Assembly: GCA_000310025.1 (NCBI GenBank)
Contig: FN649740.1
Coordinates: forward strand, 2,589,981-2,631,527
DNA length: 41,547 nucleotides
Source: Ectocarpus siliculosus
Lineage: Eukaryota; Sar; Phaeophyceae; Ectocarpales; Ectocarpaceae
Reading direction: 5' to 3'
Shown here: positions 22,201 through 32,209 of the stretch, piece after piece
How positions within the stretch are numbered: the first letter of the stretch is position 1
How the letters are laid out: each line of letters begins with the position of its first letter
Program-made: the position numbers and the translations under genes
The notes under the pieces: model-generated
What the model was told of the DNA's origin: nothing
What the model saw: only the letters and a program-made list of their open reading frames with translations
Databases searched by the model: none

Positions 22201-22278
22201 TCCGGCACCAGCACCCGGCGACGACTCTTCTGTCCAACCCGTGCCCGCCGCCACGGGCAGTCACACCCCACCTGCACC

Positions 22279-22317
<39 letters not shown>

Positions 22318-25300
22318 AGAAGGAGACGAAGCGCCCGGGGATGTTGGGCAGGGAGCGTCAACGGGGGTCGGGGGGAGTTCGGTACGTCAAGCCGCGGGCG
22401 AAGTGATTCGACCGCTTCTGCTCGGGGTGATTCGGGAGCTGTGTGAACTCGAGAGACCTGAGGTTGCCGCGGCGGCCGTGGTGGCGGGAGCGTGCAAGGT
22501 GACGCGATTATTCTGGTCAACGTAAAAAAAACAAATTCCGGGATGGGAGAAGGCGGGGAAGAGGGCAGAGGTCGCTCGCGTGAGGGATCGGGTGTATACG
22601 AGTATGGAGCAACGTACCACGATCCGTCCGGTTACATCAAACAACGAAACCGGCGTCCTTCTCAGGAGTAAACCCATCACCCCCATCGCCATTCGGGGCC
22701 CAACGTAGTGTTCTTGCGGGTCTGAACCCAAACTTCCGGAAGCCGTCGTTTTGTCACCTGTCACCTGCACGTGACGGCAGCACACCTCGAAACTTCTTCT
22801 GCTCCAATCCCCTCCCCCCATGCAGCAGTTGTTATCGTAGTGTTGTTGTGTCCTCGTGCACCATCAGAGCGTTTATGGCAACACGGCTTCCACCTGCTAC
22901 ACCGTTACCAGCCGCTAGCCTCTGAAGTTCTCCTCGGGGAGTCCTTCCCGCAGCAGGGGAAACACGGTATGTTGCGTACGCGTCAGAGACAAGTGCTTGG
23001 TGCCGTCGCTGTAGGCACCTCCTACCATCTCCCATTCAAGAAAAACAGCCAGCGCAACGTACAGCACGAGACATCTCTGTCCATTCATTGTCGTCGTCCT
23101 CCCGGTTTCGTCACCTCTCGTCCCTGTGCTGCAGGCCGTCAACGCCGGTCGGGCCGCGCTGTTTAAGCTGATCGGCGAGGACGGCACCTTACAGGAGGTG
23201 AAGTACTACATATCTAATCCGTCGCCCGAGCCAAGATAGGGTCATCCAGCTGGACTTGCGGTCGAGTAAATCGCAAATTCCCGCTAACAGTTTGTTTCGA
23301 GAATCAATGGCGGTGCTGCTCGAGTGACCAATGCATCAGGGTCCGGGGTTCGTTCTTGAATGTAGGAGTGCGGCCAATGCCTCGTTTGTACCGTTGACGG
23401 ACAACGTGTTTTGTGGGGTAGGTAAACATCACGTTTTGAACGATGACGGCCCACGAATGATGACGTCGCCCCGCCCACGTGTCCAACCTATCAGAGGAAG
23501 TGGCAATGAACTACTCTAGTTACATACTTGGCTGCTTTGGGATAGGGAACGTCTTGTTGGTTCGGACGACGTTCCAAGACATTTGACGACTCCGGCGCGT
23601 CTTGACCGGGAGAAAAGTCCGGCTGCTGCATCTCCGTGTGTCGACTGCCAAACCTCGTCCGAACGGTACGGGGGGAAATATACGCGTCGGCTGAATACCG
23701 GCAGCCAGTTTGTCCTTTGCAGCCACCCACCATGGCGTGCGGGATGGCTAGAAAACCAGCTCTAATGGGCACCTGCCCTAAACTTAGAACATCGGGTGCA
23801 CAGCCGACCAAGTCATGTAGCAGAAAACGAGGTTCCCTCTGTGAATATGAGTGTACGTGTCAGTGAAAATAATGTTCCTCGTGAGCCTTCTGGAGGCATT
23901 GTGGTGCCCGACTCGCCACGTGCTCACCGTCGGCTTGGTTCAGATTAGGCCAGGGGACAAACGACGGCATCACCCGTTTGATTGAACACGTCATGGTGAC
24001 ACAGCAACCGTGCGACTGACCTAACCCGCCGGACCTCTAACCGCAGATGGGCAGCGGAACCTCGAACCAGCGGATCGTCGAGCACGGCAAAGGCTTGGTG
24101 GGGCGGACGGCGGCGGCGGCGGTTGCAGCAGGAACGGGGGCCGAGGGGCGTGGTGCTGGGGCCATCCTGACGACGAAAGATCCGTCCAAGGAAGATGGGT
24201 TTTGCGCAGAGGTGGACCTGCCGCCTTGTGAAGATCCGGCGCGAGAGACAGCAGATTGGTGAGAGCAAGAGATGAGGAGCGTAAAGCGCGGCGGTCTTGC
24301 GACAGATGTGTCATGGGGTTGTGTGCTTTGTTGACGCTCGATTCTATCTTACCACCGCCGGGTTGTCTCAAGTTTGGGGGAAGTTGGAGAGAGAACGATG
24401 AACCCGCGATCGTTCGATTGGTAGTTGGTCGTATTCTTCACATGTGTCACACACGCAACACTACTTCATGGCTTTGACAGATGACACGTGGGAACACCGA
24501 TCTATGCAGGTCAGGTTCCCACAAGACGCACGCCGCACCTCGCTACCGCGGTCGTACCTAGGACAACGGTGTCCCCTGTGCACCTCTATGAAATTCCTTC
24601 GGTCCCGCGTTCAACCCCGCTTTTGCGAGCAGGAGCACGTCGGGACTGATCTGCGGTCCTGTCACGGACGGCTTGGGCGAAACTTGGGGGGTGCTGGTCG
24701 TGGCGGAGCCTTTGGGCGACGGGGGCGCGTTCGACGAGGAAAAAGTCGACGCCTTCAGGTCCGTTCGTCTCTATTCCCCTTTCCGAATCCTTGCGGGGCA
24801 AAGACCAAACGACTACGGCATGCTACCGCCGCAAGCCAACGGGGGTTGTGGGAGTTTTTTTCCCGTGTCTCACGAAATGCCCGACCACTCTCCTTTTTCG
24901 AGCTGGAACCATACCAAATCTCCCTCAGATAGCATAGCTTTACCGCGAACCCTAACTGAACGTAAGCCCCCTCTGTCAGGTAAAAGGGGCTGGCCCATTA
25001 GTCCGCACCGACAGTGTGGTCTATAGGACTAGCCCCACTAACACAGCAAATAAACGTCTCGCGGATTCGATTCCCGGGACCCACAATGATTGCATTTACG
25101 CGCGCGCCATGCGTGAACAGGACCGTATCTACGATGGCTGCTGTATCGATGCATAACTCGGAGGTATACGGGCAGGGCCAGACCGGGTGCGAGAAGTTCC
25201 GAAACATGATCGAGGTCATCGAGGCCACGAACGACAACCTCGGGGTAAGCATGGGAACTTCCTGCTACTGTTGCGTGTTAGAAGGGCTGGCCGCTTCGCC

Positions 25301-28099
25301 ATCTCAAACGATATTCCAACGGGAACATTGCCGTGCCCCACAGTACAGCGACAAATGGAGACGCGTGCCCACAGCCCTTGTCGGTTCCATAGCGCGTGGT
25401 AGAGGAGTTTCGATGAGTGGAGGATCGTCCTTTCCAGTCCGTGGAGGCCAAATAAAACACTAAAAGGTGTCCGAATCTTACTGCTGTACCCCTCGAATTG
25501 GTGGTTGTCTCATTTCGAGAATTCACAACAACAACGTCAGTGCTGGTAGCAAAACGTTGCGTCTTGGGAGGTCGACTTCGTGGACAACATCCATGAAAAA
25601 ACGAAATACGGCGTAGGCAAGAATTCGATGTGGTGAACCAAGCGGCGCCTACAAGCTCCCTCATCTAGTCATTTCGTTGCCATCCGTCTCTCACTACGGT
25701 CACCACCACCACCAATAACACCATACCTACCTGTGACACGTGAACCTCACCGTCAATATTCCAGCAACAACCTCATACCCAATCACGCTAGCATCATCAG
25801 CTCCATCTCCCGCACCAGCATCAGCACCAACGACAACGCCACCATAAAGCCATAAGCACAAGCAGAACCGTTTGCCAGCAAACAACGCTATCAGCAACAC
25901 CACCACCGAAATGGTAAACCAAGGCGGGGTACTCGACCAACCAACAATAAATTGCCGATTTCCCCCCAAGGTGAACCACCTGCTCTACACGATAGCCAAG
26001 TGCTTGCCGGTCATATGCGAGGCACAGAAGTGCACCTGCTTCCTCGTGGACGACGACAAGGACCAGCTGTGGGTAGTCCAGGGGGAGGTCAATATGAGGG
26101 TGCCCAAGAACAAGGGTATCGCGGGCGCGGTCGCCACCTCGGGGCACGTGAGTGAACGCAACCCCCGAGGCTTGCTATAAACGTTTGCGGGGGGGAGTTG
26201 CGGATGGAGGCTTTCCGTCTCGCATGCACGACGCCGAGGGTACCGACGAACACCAGTATTGAGACATAGGTGTATTTCTGCCGCGGGAGAGAAGGACCAA
26301 AGGAAGATGTCAAAGGGGGTTGTTGTAAGGGGGCTTGGAGCGTGCCGAGGGAAACTGGTCCCGTCCCGACTGGTGGATTCATTTTCTGCGCGATAAAAAT
26401 GCTGGCGGAGAATGGATGAACATTTTGACACTGCTTGCACGAACTCACGTCAAGACAACAGTTCGCCCCCAAAGCTTCGTTTGGATGTATGCTCTCTCAC
26501 TCATCTTGACGCCGTATACGTTTCTCGCACTAAAAAAGGCGGAGAACATTTCCGACGTGTACGCCGATCCTCGTTTTAACAAGGAGGTGGACTTGGAAAC
26601 GGGGTTCCAGACGCACTCCATCCTCGCCATGCCCGTGAGGGGAGGGGAAGAAAACAAGTCAGTGAAGCACGTAGCACTACATACCTACAAAGTTTCGCGT
26701 TCCCCCCGCTCCTATCATTGTGGTTGTGTTTACGGGAACCATTTTGTCGCGTGCGCAGTTCGCTCTCTGGCAATCAGAAAGCGAAGTCGATATGGGGCAC
26801 TTCAAGGAGCAAACAACCAGTTGGGCGCGCTTGGTGTATCGTGGACGGTCGTTCGCTCTGTCCTGGCTATGTGCGAGGCGCAAGCGATCAAAAACAACGT
26901 GTTGCTCGAGGTATTTAGTTTGCGCAGAGCAGCTGCGTAGAAGCACCATCCTCAGGAAGGCCCACGTGATCCGTTGACGTACTCCCTCCGAAACACAACA
27001 ACACCGTCAACCAGACCCAGTACGTTTCGTGATGGCACCACCTGTACCGCATCAGGGTGATTGCAGTGGTGCAGCTGATCAACAAGCAGGGGAGGATGCA
27101 TGAAAGCGGCCGTCGCGACTCTTGCACCGGCATGCACTTCACTCCTCAAGACATGGCCATCATCGGAGCCTTCCTGTCTCTGCTCGGCCCCCGCATCTTC
27201 GCGTCCAGCATGCTGCAGCCGAAGCGCAAAATGCACATAAAGGTTTTTTTCTTTTGTCGAAAAGAGAGTGAAATTTACGCCCCCCTCCTCGCCTGTCCTT
27301 CAAGTTAGCATCCAATCAGGTACCGAGGAAATCACTCCGGTCCCATATGCCGACTCCCTCTCAAATGTTTATCCTCTCCATTCTCAATACGTGCCACCGA
27401 TGTTCACGGTTGACAGCGATTGGTTTGATTCCATCACCTACCCGTAGCCTGTTGTTTGTAACCACCTATGAAGGGGCAGAAAACTGCGGGTTCGTTGTGT
27501 GAGCGGCGCTCTATAGCGTAATTACCATTAGTCTATGTGTTACTTCGAACGTAGGATTTTAGCCTATCCTTATGATCTTGCTGTCACCTCCGACGGGGTC
27601 TCGCTTGCGCTCGAGTGCCGTGGGGAGAAACTTTCTCAAAGCTAAATGTGTACAAAGCTGTCGTACCCGATTGTCACAGTGTGCCATGCTTACGTCCGTT
27701 AGGGGGAAACGCTTTTAAGTGCTAGTGGGGCCCGAACCACCCTTCGGGGTACGGTACAGTAGTAGATGGCCCCTTCCGCCGGAATCGCCGTACCTTTTTA
27801 TGTAGAGTCCAATTCCACCGATTCTCTTGCGCCTCTCAGCGCGTCGCGCCCAATCAAAATGCGTGCGCACCCAGGTGAATAAAGTCGGCGGCGACGAGGA
27901 AGCGTTTCCCGAGAACCAAGGCATCATGGACAGAATGAAACGAAGGCAGAAGTCGACGGGCTCGCTCTTGATTGGGCTGGATGTTCAGCGATTCGAGGAG
28001 AACGAGAACGAGAACGAGGACGAAGACGAGGAAGCGGCGGCTGACAACGACCGTGAAGCCACGTCTAGCCTGGGAAGCTCTTCCGTCCAGTCCAAGTAA
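19211..28099 (+). CDS. RIIa/Dpy-30-like plus tandem GAF domain protein (640 aa, 11 exons)
   Basis: Exons are 19211-19287, 21139-21262, 22010-22498, 23135-23197, 24047-24258, 24633-24758, 25121-25244, 25971-26147, 26539-26657, 27056-27242 and 27875-28099. They sum to 641 codons with every phase consistent. The N terminus (AAYLERYNFKALMEWLTA, then RPDDPMVFCRDLLERS) resembles the RIIa/Dpy-30 docking-dimerisation helix pair. Residues about 68-230 include a Ser/Gly/Pro/Ala-rich linker with a short AGAGAG repeat. GAF-1 spans exons 4-7 (RAALFKLIGEDGTLQE, GLVGRTAAA, WGVLVVAEPLG, FRTVSTMAAVSMHNSEVYG). GAF-2 spans exons 8-10 (CTCFLVDDDKDQLWVV, NKGIAGAVATSGH, DVYADPRFN, VIAVVQLINK, FTPQDMA). The acidic tail ends VQSK. 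No phosphodiesterase, cyclase or kinase domain follows. GAF domains commonly bind cyclic nucleotides or chromophores; NK...FxxxD is present in GAF-2, so ligand binding is possible but unproven. Intron 1 uses a GC donor. The gene is convergent with the TMEM19 gene. Confidence 0.88.
19288..21138 (+). other. GC-AG intron 1 of the RIIa-GAF gene
   Basis: The donor is AG|GCGAGT and the acceptor GCGGCAG|A. The joined codon (AG+A) links LTA to RSILHRPDDP, restoring one RIIa-like helix pair, which supports the non-GT donor. The intron holds the best MITE copy and two opposed TACTGCTGTA sites 30 bp apart (19396, 19435). Confidence 0.7.
19640..19862. mobile_element. MITE with 55-bp terminal inverted repeats
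   Basis: The arms 19640-19694 and 19808-19862 are inverted complements with only about two mismatches or indels, starting ATACCGTATATGACACAAG. Weaker pairing continues inward to about 80 bp per arm. There is no coding capacity, so it is non-autonomous. The target duplication is unclear (perhaps TA). Confidence 0.88.
22271..22320. repeat. AGGAGC hexanucleotide repeat inside a GAF-gene exon
   Basis: About seven GGAGCA units encode an Ala-Gly run in the linker between the RIIa-like segment and GAF-1. The reading frame is preserved because the unit is 6 bp. Confidence 0.85.
25014..25084 (+). repeat. tRNA-like/SINE-like segment (weak)
   Basis: TGGTCTATAGG fits the pol III A-box pattern. About 45 bp downstream, ATTCGATTCC resembles a B box with one deviation, followed by CGGGACCCACA. 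The ends TGTGG and CCACA can pair. The D and anticodon arms do not fold well, so it is at most a tRNA-derived relic in a GAF-gene intron. Confidence 0.25.
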
Positions 28100-28523
28100 A
28101 CGAGCTTTGAAAACAGTGGAAAACCGTCGACATGTGTTGTAAGACAGCCAGCCGAGAAGTTTCTCTGGAGTGGCTACTTTGGCACCTCTGATAGCAAAAA
28201 TAGCGCCCTCCACTTTGGAATACCACATGCTCAAGCGTCATCATCTGACGTAAGGGGCGATGGGAAGCTGGAACATAAAACTGCAAAGTCCCCCCTTCAA
28301 CAACAGCCCAGAGAGTCTTTTCTGACGAGCGCCAGCATTCTTCGGACCCACCCGTGGTTCGCACTGCTTCGGAGCAGTTGTGCAGAAAAATATTGGCACG
28401 AGGTTTCTTGGGCCATTGAAAGAGCGGTTTATCGAGTACCCGTGCGGAGAGCGCGGCAAGAGATGGAGAATGTTGGCTTTGTAGCAACAACTGTTTCGAT
28501 CGCGATCCCGCCAGTAGCATGGG
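28100..28523. other. Convergent intergenic region
   Basis: The GAF gene (plus) stops at 28099 and the TMEM19 gene (minus) is inferred to stop at 28524. The 424 bp must hold both 3' UTRs and polyadenylation sites, so the transcripts may overlap. No exon is seen. Confidence 0.5.
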
Positions 28524-31500
28524 CTATGTAACCCGTGCAACCTGGTCACCTATATAGGCAAGACCAAACAAGAGCGAGAAAAACTGCGAGCGACGGTCAT
28601 TCATCGGGATGAAGACACAAAAAGGCCTGTTCAGGAGATGATCATCTCCGGAGAACAGCTGTACGGCACCGACTCCTCGAGCAAAAGCCACGTCATCTGG
28701 GACCATGGCCGCAAAAGCCCTGAGACCGCACGCCGTACGCGCCCACACAAATCCTTCCTGCACAACACATGCGCGAAGGCGCCACCACGCAAGAACCCAA
28801 CAGAGCCTATACATAGAGTAGCACGAAGCGCCTGTTCTCATCGTCAACTCAAGTCTCCATCTTTTGAGCCTGAAGTTCTTGACTCGCACGTTATGAAAGC
28901 AAAGGGGCACTCTTTTTCCGTGCTTGGCCCTTTTTGACAGGTGTCCGATCGACCTTCCTTGTGGAAAGGAGGAACCGCACTCACCCACCAACTCACAAAC
29001 CAACCCCTGAGTGCGTACGTGTGCGCACCAATCACGCACACATCAACTCATGTGTTGATTATGTTGCACATCCCATGTGTTGTGCTACTGCGCCCTCCTC
29101 CCCCATCGACTGATTGGCTCTCGTCCGGGTGCTGCACGAACAAGGAGGCATGCAGGTGCCTACAAAAGGACGACCACGAATAGAAAACACGTAAATGCCC
29201 CGGCTTTGCTAAGCTTAGCTCGTCGATATCTTGTCGCCGACGCCTTCGGGCAATGCAAAGATTCGAAAGCGCGAGCCGCCTACAACCGCTGGATGGATCT
29301 TTTTCAAAACAACAGGGACCCCAACAGCCCAGCCAGAACAGATGTCACTACCGCCTGCCGAATGAGACGAGAGAGAGAGAGAGGGAGAGAGAGAGGAAGA
29401 GAGAGGGAGGCAGACAGACAGAAAGACAGTAACAGATACGGAAGGGACAGAGATAGAGGGCAGGGGGTGGAGAGAGGAAGAGAGAGATGATGATACCGAG
29501 GACGCGGGAAAAGCCGAGATCATCAGGCAGGCAGGCCACGTCTATCGTCAACTCTGCAAAGAAGCCACTAGAGCCTTTCGCTGTTCCAGCAGGGACGACG
29601 TACCGAAAGGCGTTGAAAAAGCAAAAACACAAAAAGAGATGGTTTCGTTGTGTCATGTTAAGAAAAATAAAAAAAAGGAACCAAATCTCTGCCCTTTCAT
29701 TGGAAGTGTGCGGTCAAACATGTTATCGTTTTTTGGTGCTCAAACATGCCGCATAAGCGGGGGAATTTGAAACGTATCCGAACTACTACAGTACAGCGGC
29801 GTGTGTGTGGATACATTCAAATACGATGATGCCGTGGCCGAATCCGAGTACGTACGGTGACATTCCGAACTGGTCACGATACAAGGGTTACGTAAGGGGC
29901 ATCTATCCTAAAGGGTGTCGAAGCGTCGGTGGTTAAGCCGCACCTTAGACGAATAGGCAGCAGTTACGTTTCTTCAAGGAGGCAGTCTCGGCCTGAGACC
30001 TGTCTACTAAAAAACTCAACCCCCCGGAAAAAGAAGAAAGAGAAGCCTGTCCACTGACATGACCGTATCACACGTATACTTGCCCACCTGTCGTTCGGAT
30101 CACACGTGCCGCTATTCGGACGTAATGAGACCGTCAATCTGAGCTCAAACCAAGCCAAGACCCGATCGCGAGACAACAGCTGGAGAGACCGCGAGAAGAC
30201 CCAGGACTACAGGGTCAGGCCGCAGTGAGTCGCCAGCGTTCGCAAAATAAGAGCAGGCGTTACTGGCATCTTTCGACCCCTATGACATGGAACCAAGCTT
30301 GACGAGAGATGAGTTTACTACTAACTCTACCCTGTACGGTGTGTACATGTCACGTAAGCTGAATGGAAAATTCCGTCTGTGCACAGTCTGTCAGGAGGAA
30401 CACCCTAAACTCCTCCATCTTCAACCCTTGGCTAAGGAGCCAACACATAAGACAGCATCAACAACATAAGACAGGCTAAGCGGACTCATTTCGGTGGACG
30501 CCTTGACTCTCAGCACCCCCATTGTTGTCTTTCATCAGTTGAGCAACTCGAGGTCCATTGGGTTCTGGGAACCCTTGCGCTTGAAAAATCCTCTTTGCCA
30601 TTGGATGCAGCTAACATCGGACTCAATGTTAGCTGCAGCCAAAATGGTGAAGGAGATGCTCGCAAGCGGAACGGCAAGCAGCACACAATGGACCGAGTTG
30701 CTGAACAGATGAAAGCCAACAAGGGGGACGAGACAGCATACACTTGTTGGAGCTTCCGCCGGAGAGCCCGATTACCCTGTCTTGTCTTAACGGTGCTGTC
30801 TTCTTTGGGGACTCCTCAGCCATGTACCTTCAGGTCGAGATGGAGGAGTATTGGGTTTTCGTCATGACAAGACGAAGCACAGACGGAATGGTCCGGCCAG
30901 TGGTCTGACATGTGAACAACGTGCAGGGTGTAGAGATGTTTCTCAAAGTCATCCCCGTCAAGCTTGGCAAGCACCGATACAAGACCAGACACCAAAATGC
31001 TCTCACCGACACCACGTTAACTTGCTCATTGGTGAGGATGTCTCGGCCGGATATCCTCTTCAAGTCTCCACTCGCGACCGCGGATGCCGACGGTTTCTCG
31101 ACGATGACCTTGCGTTTCCTGGTTATTTTTCACGCGCGTGTGTTTTTTTATTCATTGCACAATCTTTTGCCTATTCATTTCGTTGTTTTGGTCTACGAGA
31201 AGGCACGTCGTTTAAACACAAACGCACACAAATGAATTGAACAATCCGGTGCTCTACGTGTGGTGACCGTGCGATCCCTCTTTCTCGCCGTCGTTCATTT
31301 CGCTGCCAAGCACACACGCACGGGCATTTACCAGGGAGAAGACCCAAATCGTCAAGTCTCTCATCCCATTGAGATATATGGAACGTCGCCCGCAGTATCT
31401 CACATGTATTGTGTGGGTTTTTCCTCTGTAACTGAGGTGATCAATCCGGGGTCACACAGCACGTGTTCTCGGCGGGGGCAAACCTGTACTGTTAAACGCG

Positions 31501-32178
31501 AGGAAGACACATGATAAAAAAACACCGAAATACAACCGGATCCAAGATGCGTCTAGTCCCCGACCGCACCTTTCGTTCTTCTTGTTTGTTCTGAACGTTT
31601 ACGACCACACGGCACAATTGAAGATGCGCAGCAGCGAACTAATCAGGGGCATGTGTCGACCTGGACGAAGAGGGGCACAGGGCACAACAACAACACGACA
31701 TCACCACCACAACACGACGCGCCGACCGCCTATCCCCCTCACGTGTCAAAGTACGACGCCTGAAGGACGGCGCCCATGAGCGAGTCGAGGATAGACCCCG
31801 CCAGCCCGCTCACGCCCCCGAGCAAAACCAGAGGGAGTTGCGAGGAGGAGGAGGAGGAGGAGGAGGAGGAGGAGGAGGAGGAGGAGGAGGGACTGCTGTG
31901 TCCAGCCGGGGATGGTGGGGACAGCCGGAAGGCCCAGCCAAAGCACAGGAAGCCTTGATGGTTCAAAACAAGGTCGTGAGAGCACGCAAAAGGAGGGGGG
32001 GAAGGGTGAAGGAAGGCGGCCGGTCCCAGGCGGGGGTGAAAGCACGCCGGTGTTTTTGGCGGCGGCGGCCTGTGCGTTTGCGATGGGTGTGCCAGGGTAT
32101 TGGGGTTGGCGTGCTGAAGGAACACATTTCGTTTTCAAAGCTGACACGGGTGCCCTTTCACCGTGCTGCGGCCGGCGC

Positions 32179-32209
<31 letters not shown>

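Larger units (their letters stand above)
28584..31006 (-). other. Last intron of the TMEM19 gene (2.4 kb, tentative)
   Basis: The donor at 31006 (GTGTCG|GTGAGA) is well supported. The acceptor at 28584 is inferred. The intron contains a GA-rich tract (29370-29485), a perfect 12-bp-arm hairpin (30606-30637) and a short dispersed repeat (29637). If the last exon is elsewhere, part of this would be intergenic. Confidence 0.45.

Noticed and set aside
25014-25084. A functional tRNA gene
   Set aside because: Box A and an imperfect box B are visible, but the D and anticodon arms do not form; kept only as a weak SINE-like relic.
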